Positions 55,550 to 63,608 of a DNA stretch of 64,000 nt are shown piece after piece (the stretch's first letter is position 1; each line of letters opens with the position of its first letter). The position numbers and the translations under genes are program-made. Below the pieces are notes generated by a model. It worked only from the letters and a program-made list of their open reading frames with translations, had not been told where the DNA came from and made no database searches. The stretch is from Nostoc sp. UHCC 0870 (GTDB lineage: Bacteria > Cyanobacteriota > Cyanobacteriia > Cyanobacteriales > Nostocaceae): assembly GCF_022063185.1 (NCBI RefSeq), contig NZ_CP091913.1, positions 1,070,501-1,134,500 of the forward strand. Direction: 5' to 3'.

Positions 55550-56500
55550 TCAATCAACAGCTGTGGTACTAAGACTCATCGTCTCCCACAGCACCATAGG
55601 AGGGGCGGTAGGGATGGGTTGGTGTAAAGCGATGAGTTTGGTTAGGGTGGACTTTAATTGGGTACGGGGTACAATGTCATCAACAAAACCATGCTTGAGC
55701 AAGTCTTCAGCCGTTTGGAAATCGTCTGGTAGTTTTTCTCTGAGGGTTTGCTCAATCACGCGCCGACCTGCAAAACCAATGGTGGCTTTTGGTTCTGCCA
55801 AAATAATATCTCCCAACATGGCAAAGCTAGCTGTTACACCGCCTGTAGTGGGATTAGTCAAAATAGGTATGTAAAGTAATTTAGCATCGCGGTGACGTTC
55901 TAGGGCGGCGGAAATTTTCGCCATCTGCATGAGGGAGAGCATACCTTCTTGCATTCTCGCTCCCCCGGAGGTGCAGACAATAACGACTGGGTAACGTCGT
56001 TGGGTAGCTTGTTCAATGAGGCGGGTAATTTTTTCGCCCACGACAGAACCCATACTACCGCCCATGAAGCGGAAATCCATCACAGCTAGAGCAATGGGTA
56101 AACCGTTGATTTGACCCAAACCAGTTTTCACTGCGTCTAGAAGACCTAGTTTATCTTCCATTTCCCGCAGGCGATCGCTATAGGCTTTGCGATCGCGGAA
56201 TTGCAAAGGATCTGTAGGTCGCAAATTTTCGTCAATTGGCCGCCAGGTGTTTTGATCTGTCAATTGGCGGATACGTTCATCACTGTCTACCCGATTATGA
56301 TGTCCGCATTCAGCACACACCATTTGATTGGCTAGAAGGTCTTTAGTATAGGTCAAGACACCGCATTTAGTACATTTGTGCCATAGCCCGTCAGCAATCT
56401 CACGTTCTTGGCGTTCGGGGTTGGTTGCTCCCGACTTACGGCGATTTGCGAACCAATCAAATAGAGACTTTAAACCGCGTGATTCTTCGTTGTTTGCCAT
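55550..56500 (-). CDS. accD: acetyl-CoA carboxylase carboxyltransferase subunit beta
   Basis: 316 residues from ATG 56500 ([20 protein letters not shown]). AccD with AccA transfers CO2 from carboxybiotin to acetyl-CoA, making malonyl-CoA for fatty acids. The N-terminal zinc ribbon is CTKC...CAEC. The crotonase-type core shows [31 protein letters not shown] and [12 protein letters not shown]. The longer reading frame adds 14 residues that lack similarity to the family. The other ACC subunits are not adjacent, as usual in cyanobacteria. Confidence 0.95.
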   Translation of the reverse strand: MANNEESRGLKSLFDWFANRRKSGATNPERQEREIADGLWHKCTKCGVLTYTKDLLANQMVCAECGHHNRVDSDERIRQLTDQNTWRPIDENLRPTDPLQFRDRKAYSDRLREMEDKLGLLDAVKTGLGQINGLPIALAVMDFRFMGGSMGSVVGEKITRLIEQATQRRYPVVIVCTSGGARMQEGMLSLMQMAKISAALERHRDAKLLYIPILTNPTTGGVTASFAMLGDIILAEPKATIGFAGRRVIEQTLREKLPDDFQTAEDLLKHGFVDDIVPRTQLKSTLTKLIALHQPIPTAPPMVLWETMSLSTTAVD

Positions 56501-57179
56501 TTTTATCTTATTCAAGTGGGTACGAGGTCGAAAATCAGTCAAGCAGCTAGGATAATTTAATTATCATTAGTCTTGAGTAATTTTATTGACTATTGATTAT
56601 TAGCCTGTAACTGTTGACTACATCACCAAATTACGCTTATAAGCAATTCAGACCTAAATTTGCATCTTTGGTTGCCAGCTTAACGAAAATACTGATGCCA
56701 ATACAAGTCTCTGGTTCGTCTCTTCTTGTATATGTATTGGCAAAATTAAAGACGTTATCATACCAACCCCCCAACAGTATGCCTTTCCTCAACCCCCAGC
56801 TTGAAATCTTGCCCCCAAGATTGCAGTTTGCCTTGCCAGTTGACAAGCATTTAGCATTTACCAACAGGTACTTTTCAATGAGAGGGTGATACTGGTCACA
56901 AGCTGATATTACCAAAATGTCAAGCGTAAATGGGGTAATCAACGCTACAGTCATGAAAATTTAGGTGACAGGGGACTATTCAATTCAAAATTCAAAATGA
57001 CGCTCGTTCGCCCTTGGCGTGCCGTAGGCATGACTCGCTAACGCTGCGCTAACAAAATTCAAAATTAAAGAACCTCTGAGGATTGGGGATTGGGGACTGG
57101 GGATAGGACAGAATGAGTATCGCGTACTCCCTACTCAGCACTCTCTCACTCACTCTCTCACTCTCTCACTCTCTCAGCC
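56501..57179. repeat. long repeat-containing spacer upstream of accD
   Basis: About 680 bases. The left 450 hold the accD promoter and nothing recognisable. A nested dispersed repeat (56981-57066) and GGGGACT and CACTCTCT-type runs (57080-57178) fill the rest. Short open frames on both strands here show no family features and are not called. Confidence 0.6.
56981..57066. repeat. nested dispersed repeat, copy 2
   Basis: The core of about 57 bases is identical to that at 45400-45485 and is again embedded in ATTCAAA units, in the same orientation. Confidence 0.92.
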
Positions 57180-58004
57180 CTAAAAAAACAATCGTAGGTA
57201 AGCTGATAAAATTGCTTCGCCGCCGAATAGGGTGAAGAATGCGCCGGCGGCTAAAAAGGGGCCGAAGGGGATTTTTTGCCCCCATTTGCGTTTTGATAGC
57301 ATAATTGCGCCGATACCTACTAAAGCTCCTAGGGTACAGGCGATAAATCCCGCCAAGAGTAAATGCTTCCAACCTAGCCACGCACCCATCATGGCTGCTA
57401 GTTTGGCATCTCCTGCACCCATTGCTTCTTTTTGCAGGAAAATACCAAGAATAGCGATCGCATCAAATAACCATAAACCTAATACAGCTCCCACTATCCC
57501 CATCATCAGATGTTTGACTACTCCCTCAATACTGGGTTCAGTAATATAACCTAGTACCATTTGAAAGATAATTCCCAATACTAACCCCGACTTAGTGAGA
57601 GCATTGGGTAAAGTCATTGTATCTAAGTCGATCAGTGATAATGCTAATAACCAACTACAAAAAACCCAGTATCCTATTGTCAGAATTGAGACGTTAAATA
57701 AAAAGAATATGAGGAGAAAGATTATCCCTGTCACCGCTTCTACTACTGGGTAACGCAGAGAAATCTTGCTTTTACAATAACGACATCGCCCTTTTAACCA
57801 CACCCAACCAAGCACAGGCACATTATCATAGGCTTTTAGCTGATTCAAGCAATGGGGACAACGAGACGGCGGCCAGAGAATTGATAATCCGGCAGGTAAT
57901 CGATAAACTACAACATTAATAAAGCTGCCAATAGACGCACCCAAGGCGAAAACAATGATACTCGCCACGGCTACCATCAAAGTATCCATATAGTTATTTG
58001 TCAC
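57180..58004 (-). CDS. pilD: type IV prepilin leader peptidase / N-methyltransferase
   Basis: 274 residues with about eight membrane spans. PilD cleaves the leader of type IV prepilins and pseudopilins after Gly and methylates the new N-terminus. The cytoplasmic methyltransferase region holds two zinc CxxC pairs (RCPHCLNQL and CRYCKSK). The aspartic-protease residues are Asp in SLIDLDTMTLPN and Asp in MGAGDAKLAAMMG. GTG 58004 is used; ATG 57989, five codons on, is also possible. In this group pili serve motility and DNA uptake. No pil genes are adjacent. Confidence 0.94.
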   Translation of the reverse strand: MTNNYMDTLMVAVASIIVFALGASIGSFINVVVYRLPAGLSILWPPSRCPHCLNQLKAYDNVPVLGWVWLKGRCRYCKSKISLRYPVVEAVTGIIFLLIFFLFNVSILTIGYWVFCSWLLALSLIDLDTMTLPNALTKSGLVLGIIFQMVLGYITEPSIEGVVKHLMMGIVGAVLGLWLFDAIAILGIFLQKEAMGAGDAKLAAMMGAWLGWKHLLLAGFIACTLGALVGIGAIMLSKRKWGQKIPFGPFLAAGAFFTLFGGEAILSAYLRLFF

Positions 58005-58104
58005 AAGTCCTGAGTCATTTGTCGTTTATCTTTCGCCGTTTGTCGAGAGTTAATGATTTTTTCTCTTGACTTTTGACTCTTGACCATTGACTAATGACCA
58101 ATAA

Positions 58105-58371
58105 CTAATACATATGAGATTCAATTTGGCTCAAGGGTACAAAACACTCTTGAGGTAGGAGAACTGGTTGACTGGTAAAAATTACCTTACCCCGATGATT
58201 CACCCGATTAATTGCTACTCCTGAAGGTTGGCCAGCTATTTCAGGATGTACTTCACAATGGGTGTAGTAAATTTGCCCCGCAGCTCTGATTACGGCAGGA
58301 TCAATCAAAGGAGACTGGCTTCTGGGGGCAGTAAAATTAGCTTTTCCTTGTTCTTGTCGTAAAGCGTACAC
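58105..58371 (-). CDS. conserved small hypothetical protein
   Basis: 88 residues from GTG 58371. Hydrophilic, without membrane spans, with an NFTAPRSQSPLIDPAVIRAA start and a VILLPQ-like C-terminal region (PVLLPQECFVPLSQIESHMY). Two cysteines are far apart. I recognise no domain. It lies between leuB and pilD on the same strand with about 90-100 bases to each, so it may be read with them. The start codon is weak, and coding status rests on frame length and composition. Confidence 0.5.
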   Translation of the reverse strand: MYALRQEQGKANFTAPRSQSPLIDPAVIRAAGQIYYTHCEVHPEIAGQPSGVAINRVNHRGKVIFTSQPVLLPQECFVPLSQIESHMY

Positions 58372-58460
58372 TATATTGCTGCGTAGTTGCTAGATTTGCT
58401 TCTAGTTTAGCTGAAACTTCTAGTAACGGTTGCCAATTTGGCGGATTTAACTAGAAAATA

Positions 58461-59546
58461 TTATTTTTCCAGAGCTTTAATCAGTGAGTCACCCATAGCG
58501 CGACAACCCAAAAGATTCATCCCTGGTGACATGATATCTCCAGTGCGATCGCCTTGGGCTAAAACTTGCAATACGGCTTGTTCTATTTTGTCTGCGGCTT
58601 GGGGTTGATCTAAACCGTAGCGTAACATCATCGCTGCGCTTAAAACTTGGGCTAGGGGGTTGGCTTTATCTTGTCCTGCAATATCGGGTGCAGAACCGTG
58701 GACTGGTTCAAATACTCCGGGACTTGCAGCACCTAAACTAGCAGAGGGTAACATCCCAATACTACCTGTGAGCATGGCGGCGGCATCAGAAAGGATATCG
58801 CCAAATAAGTTGCCTGTGACGATAGTATCAAACTGTTTGGGAGCGCGTACCAATTGCATGGCGGCGTTATCTACATATAGATGTGAGAGTTCCACGTCTG
58901 GGTATTCTGCGGATAATTTGATCATGCGATCGCGCCACAACTGCGATACTTCTAATACGTTGGCTTTATCTACTGAACAAAGTTTACCCCCGCGTTTCCG
59001 TGCGGCTTCAAAGGCTACTCGCCCAATCCGATCAATTTCGGATTCGGTATACACCATTGTATTGACACCGCGTTTCTCACCTGTCTCGGTGGTAAAAATC
59101 CCTTTGGGTTTGCCGAAGTAAATACCGCCTGTGAGTTCACGCACTACCATAATATCTACACCTTCCACGACTTCCCGCTTTAAAGTGGAAGCATCGATTA
59201 GCTGGGGTAAGATTTGGGCTGGACGTAAGTTGGCAAATAGTTCCAAACCTGCGCGGAGTCCTAATAAACCTGCTTCTGGACGTTGGTGAGATGGGAGAGT
59301 ATCCCATTTATAACCACCGATGGCGGCGAGTAAAACAGCATCACTGTTGCGACAAGTTTCTAGGGTAGCAGCCGGCAAAGGTTCACCTGTTGCATCAATG
59401 GCTGCACCACCAATCAAAGCTTCTTGAAAATCGAACTGAATATCAAATTGCTGTCCTACAACTTTCAGCACGTCTACCGCCACAGCCATAATTTCGGGGC
59501 CAATGCCATCGCCAGGGAGTAGGGTAATACGGTAGTTCTGAGTCAT
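58461..59546 (-). CDS. leuB: 3-isopropylmalate dehydrogenase
   Basis: 361 residues. LeuB oxidises and decarboxylates 3-isopropylmalate with NAD in leucine synthesis. The N-terminal [12 protein letters not shown] starts the fold. The catalytic Tyr is in [15 protein letters not shown] and Lys in [10 protein letters not shown]. The NAD motif [14 protein letters not shown] and the metal-binding Asp residues in [15 protein letters not shown] are present, supporting LeuB over isocitrate dehydrogenase. ATG 59546 is the first start in the frame. leuA, C and D are not in the window. Confidence 0.96.
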   Translation of the reverse strand: MTQNYRITLLPGDGIGPEIMAVAVDVLKVVGQQFDIQFDFQEALIGGAAIDATGEPLPAATLETCRNSDAVLLAAIGGYKWDTLPSHQRPEAGLLGLRAGLELFANLRPAQILPQLIDASTLKREVVEGVDIMVVRELTGGIYFGKPKGIFTTETGEKRGVNTMVYTESEIDRIGRVAFEAARKRGGKLCSVDKANVLEVSQLWRDRMIKLSAEYPDVELSHLYVDNAAMQLVRAPKQFDTIVTGNLFGDILSDAAAMLTGSIGMLPSASLGAASPGVFEPVHGSAPDIAGQDKANPLAQVLSAAMMLRYGLDQPQAADKIEQAVLQVLAQGDRTGDIMSPGMNLLGCRAMGDSLIKALEK

Positions 59547-59605
59547 AGCTAGTTTTATGCGGTAAATGCTTGCAAATTAAATATCATACCGAGCAATATG
59601 TACCT

Positions 59606-60123
59606 ATGGAGTGTTTAATTTATTTGGATGTGTGTTGTCTGAATCGGCCTTTCGATGACCAGACACAAGAACGCATTCTTTTGGAAACAGAAGCAGTGCG
59701 GATAATCTTAGCTCATTGTCAGATTGGTGAATGGCAATTACTGGGAAGTAAACTACCCACACTGACCCTATCGGGTTCAGTGTGAGCCTCCTTGCGGCAG
59801 TAGGTGAAGTCATAGATGATGAGTTGGAACAGACACCGGAGGGAGAAAGAAAACAGCAAATGATGATTTTGACGGGTGTAGCCAACACCAAAATTCTAGC
59901 TAATGAACAGGTTAAATATCGTGCGAGGCAACTTGCGGTTCTTGGTTTTAAAGCTTTTGATGCGGCTCATATTGCTTGTGCAGAAACTGGAAATGCCGAT
60001 GTTTTATTAACAACTGATGACAGAATGATGCGTTTAGCAGCTAGATACAGTGCCATGCTACAAGTGAGAGTAGAGAATCCATTACGATGGGTACTGGAGG
60101 TAATAGATGCTAGACGTAACTAA
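59606..60123 (+). pseudogene. PIN-domain (VapC-like) ribonuclease, split by a 56-bp insert
   Basis: Two frames jointly make one PIN domain. Part 1 (59606-59785) has MECLIYLDVCCLNRPFDD, with the first catalytic Asp, and ETEAVRIIL with the Glu. Part 2 (59782-60123) has FKAFDAAHIACAE and TTDDRMMRLA with the later Asp residues. Between LLGS and EVIDDE sits a 56-base insert (59750-59805) that adds a stop and shifts frame. Deleting it restores an uninterrupted LLGSEVIDDE typical of the family. GTG 59782 overlaps the stop TGA as GTGA, so coupled translation of a split protein remains possible. Confidence 0.85.
59750..59805. mobile_element. 56-bp palindromic insert in PIN gene
   Basis: The insert contains the hairpin CACACTGACCC-TATC-GGGTTCAGTGTG (11 pairs, one bulged T) and ends TTGCGGCAGTAGGT. 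GAAGT stands on both sides (59745-59749 and 59806-59810), but the intact coding frame needs both, so it need not be a target duplication. The size and structure fit the very small dispersed elements of heterocystous cyanobacteria. Confidence 0.75.
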
Positions 60124-60337
60124 GCTGACTCAAGCTGAGATTAGACGGTTAGGAATAGAGGCACTCACTCAGGCTCTTGGTCCTGCTGGAATGGCGCGAT
60201 TTATGCAGCAATTTGAAAAAGGTAGTGGAGATTACACAACAGATAGAGATAAAATATTAGGAAATCCCACCCTTGATGAAATTTTCGCTCGCATTGAAGA
60301 GCGACGAAAACAAAGTGAGAAGAATAAAAATTCTTAA
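60107..60337 (+). CDS. small protein overlapping PIN gene, probable antitoxin
   Basis: 76 residues. Its first 17 bases overlap the 3' end of the PIN frame, and the pair reads as one operon. The protein starts MLDVTKLTQAEIRRLGIEAL, is helical and highly charged, and ends in a basic KNKNS tail. PIN toxins normally lie after their antitoxin; here the order is reversed. Antitoxin function is inferred from position and size only, since no known DNA-binding fold is evident. If the PIN partner is dead, this gene may be a relic. Confidence 0.6.
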   Translation: MLDVTKLTQAEIRRLGIEALTQALGPAGMARFMQQFEKGSGDYTTDRDKILGNPTLDEIFARIEERRKQSEKNKNS

Positions 60338-60417
60338 ATCTTAAAAAAAAGTATTTATACGCATTTAGAGCAGAATTTCTAGTATTTTTTGATAAATACC
60401 ACATATAAACACAATTT

Positions 60418-61281
60418 ATGCAAGTCCAACAGATTGGAGAATTTGTGCTGAAACTCTTGACAGAGTTCGGTTTAAAAGTTCTAGGTGCGATCGCCCTATG
60501 GCTAATTGCTCAAAAACTGATTGATTTTGCACTCAAGCTGCTGCGACGCGCTTTCCGCAGTCAAAATATTGAGCCGACGCTGATTAGTTATTTGCTGAAT
60601 ATCATTGGTGTAACCCTGAGAATTGTCCTAGTTGTAGCGGTTCTCGGCTTCTTTGGGATTGAAACCACTTCTTTTGCAGCGTTACTAGCGGCTGCTGGTA
60701 TAGCCATTGGTGCAGCTTGGGGTGGACTATTGGCAAACTTTGCGGCTGGTGCTTTTTTAATTGTTTTTCGTCCATTTAGCGTTGGTGATTTTATTACAGC
60801 CGGCGGTGTGACTGGAACAGTTACAGAAATTGGACTATTCACAAGCAGCATCAATACACCCGACAATGTGTTAACAATTGTTGCTAATAACAAAATCTTT
60901 TCTGACAATATCCAAAATTATTCTGCCAATCCCTACCGTCGTGTTGATTTGGTAGCTCAACTGCATCACACTGTCGATCATAACCAAGCGATCGCACTAC
61001 TAAAGGCGAAAATTAGCCAAATTCCCAATGTGTTGGATAATCCCGCACCAGATGTAGAAATTCTCGACTTCAATTTGGCAGGGCCAGTATTAGCGGTGCG
61101 TCCTTATTGTAATAATGACCACTATTGGCAAGTGTATTTTGACACTAATAAAACTATTAAGGAAACCTTTGGTGAAGCTGGTTTTCCAGTTCCCGAACAA
61201 CGTTATGCTGTCAGCAGTCCTTCAGATGTTGCAATGAATGCTGTTGTTCCCACAGGATCATTAAGTGAGTTTATTTCATAG
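60418..61281 (+). CDS. small-conductance mechanosensitive channel (MscS), copy 1
   Basis: 287 residues. MscS channels release solutes when membrane tension rises, protecting against hypo-osmotic shock. Three membrane spans lie in the first about 120 residues. The pore-lining third span has the Gly/Ala pattern ALLAAAGIAIGAAWGGLLANFAAG. The FRPFSVGDFI junction opens the cytoplasmic beta domain, and the alpha/beta domain follows (LDFNLAGPVLAVRPYCNNDHYW). The length equals E. coli MscS. A second closely related copy begins 660 bases downstream. Preceded by the PIN/antitoxin pair. Confidence 0.93.
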   Translation: MQVQQIGEFVLKLLTEFGLKVLGAIALWLIAQKLIDFALKLLRRAFRSQNIEPTLISYLLNIIGVTLRIVLVVAVLGFFGIETTSFAALLAAAGIAIGAAWGGLLANFAAGAFLIVFRPFSVGDFITAGGVTGTVTEIGLFTSSINTPDNVLTIVANNKIFSDNIQNYSANPYRRVDLVAQLHHTVDHNQAIALLKAKISQIPNVLDNPAPDVEILDFNLAGPVLAVRPYCNNDHYWQVYFDTNKTIKETFGEAGFPVPEQRYAVSSPSDVAMNAVVPTGSLSEFIS

Positions 61282-61939
61282 TAAAAACTGTGATCTGTCT
61301 TGAAAATAGTGCTGAGTGCTGAGTGCTGAGTGCTGAGTGCTGAGTGCTGTTAGCGGTAGCGGTAGCGCGGCGTTTAGCCGGTGCTGAGTTCTGAGTGCTG
61401 TTAGCGGTAGTGCGGCGTTTAGCCGGTGCTGAGTTCTGAGACATTTTCATGCTTGGTTGTGGGGGTTTCCCCTCATTAGCTGATTTGCAGCATATTAATT
61501 CAACAGCAAAATAATAAGTGCAAAGTAGGTAAAGTATTTACTCTACCTACTTTTTTTAAGTCAGCGTAATGCACCTTTCCCAAGGCTTTTGGTGCGTTAC
61601 GGCTTAGGCCTTACACACCCTACATATACTGATATTTTTGAAATATACTTAACCCACCAAAACGACATTACTTTTTTTGAGTTTCTAGCATTTCCTAATC
61701 ACATGAAGTATGTCATAGCCCCCTCCTCGCAAGCGGGGAGGGGGTTGGGGGTGGGGTTCTTAAACATTATATGACTTGTTATTAGTTCTAGTAGGCAATC
61801 TAACTAAATGTCTTTCAAAAGACAGAAACTATAAAACCTATCTTGAGGAAGAGGTGGGGTTTTATGCTTATTCACACCATTATGGCAAGCGTGCTGAATT
61901 TCTTGTCAATTTTAGAAATTTACAAATAGAGAAAATTTT
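61282..61939. repeat. repeat-rich spacer between the two MscS genes
   Basis: About 660 bases. GTGCTGA heptamers (61306-61345) are followed by two GC-rich 'gttagcggtagcgcggcgtttagccggtgctgag' units (61347-61387 and 61397-61432). A CCCCTCC...GGAGGGG palindromic block lies at about 61722-61752. No gene is supported here. Confidence 0.8.
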
Positions 61940-62797
61940 ATGAATTTAACTCAAATTTGGCCGGTTGCTATTGGACTACTAACACAATTTGGACTGCAAT
62001 TATTAGGCGCGATCGCCATATGGATTATTGGTCAAAGGTTGATTGATTTTGGCTTAAAATTACTACGGCGCGCTTTCCGCAGCCAAAATATTGAGCCGAC
62101 ACTAATTAGCTATTTACTGAATATCGTTTCAGTAACGCTAAAAATTATCCTAATTGTGGCAATTCTCGGCTTTTTTGGCTTTGAAACTACTTCTTTTGCT
62201 GCATTGTTAGCCGCACTTGGTATCGCCATTGGTGCAGCCTGGAGTGGATTATTAGCAAACTTTGCGGCTGGTGCTTTTTTAATGATTTTTCGTCCCTTTA
62301 AGACAGGTGACATGATATCAGCCGCAGGTGTAATAGGAAAAGTGGCAGAAATTGGACTGTTTACAACAACAATAAATACACTGGATAATGTGATGACTAT
62401 TGTCGCCAATAATAAAATATTTGCTGACAATATTGAGAATTTTTCTGCTAACCCTTACCGTCGTGTTGATCTTAAAGCACAACTACATCACAGTGTTGAT
62501 CACAACGAAGCAATTAGGCTATTAAAACAACGCATTAGCCAAATTCCCAATGTGTTAAATAACCCAGCCCCAGATGTAGATATTTTGGACTTTAATCTAG
62601 CAGGAACTGTATTAGCGGTGCGTCCCTATTGTAATAATGAACATTACTGGCAGGTTTATTTTGATACGAATAAAGTCATCAAACAAACCTTTGGTGAGGC
62701 TGGTTATCCTGTTCCTGAACAACGTTACGCATTTACTGGCAATTCTGAAGATGGTACTAAGCCTTTTATCTCCTCTACATCTTTGAGAAATTTATAA
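61940..62797 (+). CDS. small-conductance mechanosensitive channel (MscS), copy 2
   Basis: 285 residues, very similar to the copy at 60.4 kb across its length (RRAFRSQNIEPTLISYLLNI, ANFAAGAFL, and NNEHYWQVYFDTNK are shared). The pore span differs at the Gly/Ala pattern (LAALGIAIGAAWSGLLANF), replacing two small residues, which may alter gating or conductance. The C-termini differ. The tandem arrangement indicates duplication. A hairpin repeat follows at 62810. Confidence 0.93.
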   Translation: MNLTQIWPVAIGLLTQFGLQLLGAIAIWIIGQRLIDFGLKLLRRAFRSQNIEPTLISYLLNIVSVTLKIILIVAILGFFGFETTSFAALLAALGIAIGAAWSGLLANFAAGAFLMIFRPFKTGDMISAAGVIGKVAEIGLFTTTINTLDNVMTIVANNKIFADNIENFSANPYRRVDLKAQLHHSVDHNEAIRLLKQRISQIPNVLNNPAPDVDILDFNLAGTVLAVRPYCNNEHYWQVYFDTNKVIKQTFGEAGYPVPEQRYAFTGNSEDGTKPFISSTSLRNL

Positions 62798-62809
62798 GAC
62801 TATAAGTTT

Positions 62810-62862
62810 GTAGTAAGGACTTTAGTCCTGATTTTCTAAGCACTAAAGTGCTTACTACAAAC
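62810..62862. repeat. dispersed hairpin repeat, copy 4
   Basis: Same family as 2091, 7753 and 23243, with the arms GTAGTAAGGACTTTAGTCCTG and CACTAAAGTGCTTACTAC partly decayed. It lies between convergent genes and could act as a terminator for both. Confidence 0.85.
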
Positions 62863-62875
62863 CCCAGATTCTAAC

Positions 62876-63121
62876 CTAATTCATGTGAGAGCGATCGCAA
62901 TGATAAGGATACAGCCACTCACACCGAAACAGCCCCCGTGTATGCTTTTCTATAAAAGTGCCAGCGTGGCGACTTTTTGATATATTAATTCCAGCTTTTG
63001 TTTTAATTTCGTATAACCAAGGAAAGGCGGCTAATAAAGTAACCATTGTTACAACAATATAAATAAATTTGGGTTTTGATTTACTTATTTTTCGGGAATT
63101 GCTGTGAGGGTTTTGAGGCAT
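62876..63121 (-). CDS. small single-span membrane protein (tentative)
   Basis: 81 residues: a basic N-terminus (NPHSNSRKISKSKPKF), one span (IYIVVTMVTLLAAFPWLY) and a 40-residue tail with two Cys and several His (LFRCEWLYPYHCDRSH). It could be a short membrane protein with a Cys/His metal-binding tail. No family is recognised. Coding status rests on the ordered topology only. Confidence 0.4.
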   Translation of the reverse strand: MPQNPHSNSRKISKSKPKFIYIVVTMVTLLAAFPWLYEIKTKAGINISKSRHAGTFIEKHTRGLFRCEWLYPYHCDRSHMN

Positions 63122-63354
63122 AAAGTCTAAAACTGACAGTTAATTCAAAACCCATGCTAGCTTAAATTTTAAAATGTCGCTGTTGATAAATAAAATATCC
63201 GACTTCTGGAAGGATGCAACTGGCGAATGGTGGGTCTGATCCCTTATTTAGTCATACATACAACTATATATGAAAAAAAATCTGTCGGATACAAACCGAC
63301 AGATTCAATAGAACTAATTTGTGAAATTGATAAACTTTGCAGTTCTAGCAAAGA
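63122..63354. other. spacer before AbfB fragment
   Basis: About 230 bases with the terminator of the minus-strand AbfB fragment (63273-63304) and no gene. Confidence 0.5.
63273..63304 (-). terminator. intrinsic terminator downstream of AbfB fragment
   Basis: On the minus strand, TCTGTCGG-TTTGTAT-CCGACAGA is followed by eight Ts. It fits the end of the AbfB-domain gene that stops at 63355. Confidence 0.9.
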
Positions 63355-63603
63355 TTATGGTGTCCAAGGTGTGACAAACTTAAAGGTAGTATCATTCTTG
63401 TACAGGGTATCAGTAGCCTGGGGATCAATCCACAACTCATAGTTGCGGTGACGAATATAGCGATTCGGATAGTTGAAAGATGCAAATGACACAGCAGTTG
63501 TGTCTGCTAATCCAGGTTTGGGACAGAATGTGGCATCGGCTTGGAATAAAGCTGTGTTATCGTTTTGATTGGCTTTCAAACGATAACCTTGAGGGGGCGA
63601 CAA
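63355..63603 (-). pseudogene. AbfB (alpha-L-arabinofuranosidase B-type, CBM42-like) domain fragment
   Basis: About 83 residues of C-terminal protein on the minus strand. SFASFNYPNRYIRHRNYELW, LFQADATFCPKPGL and a repeated DTLYKNDTTFKFV show the duplicated AbfB pattern of RH.N.EL and D.TF, as in arabinofuranosidase-type carbohydrate-binding domains. The fragment has no start of its own. Its upstream end meets the end of an IS4 transposase gene at about 63604-63611, so it looks like a gene truncated by that insertion. A good terminator marks the original 3' end. Confidence 0.75.
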
Positions 63604-63608
63604 AGAAG

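Noticed and set aside
55422..55874. Plus-strand 150-codon frame after the MFS gene
   Set aside because: Begins in heptamer repeats and continues antisense to accD.
56614..56954. Overlapping open frames on both strands upstream of accD
   Set aside because: No recognisable motif, no ribosome-binding site and no conservation signal visible; each is antisense to the other.
57232..57549. Plus-strand 105-codon frame antisense to pilD
   Set aside because: Rich in Pro/Ala/Ile from the reverse of membrane-span codons; PilD motifs support the other strand.
58660..59121. Plus-strand 153-codon frame antisense to leuB
   Set aside because: LeuB active-site motifs on the other strand are complete.
61589..61774. 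Short frame between the two MscS genes
   Set aside because: Crosses dispersed repeat sequence and has no protein-like features.
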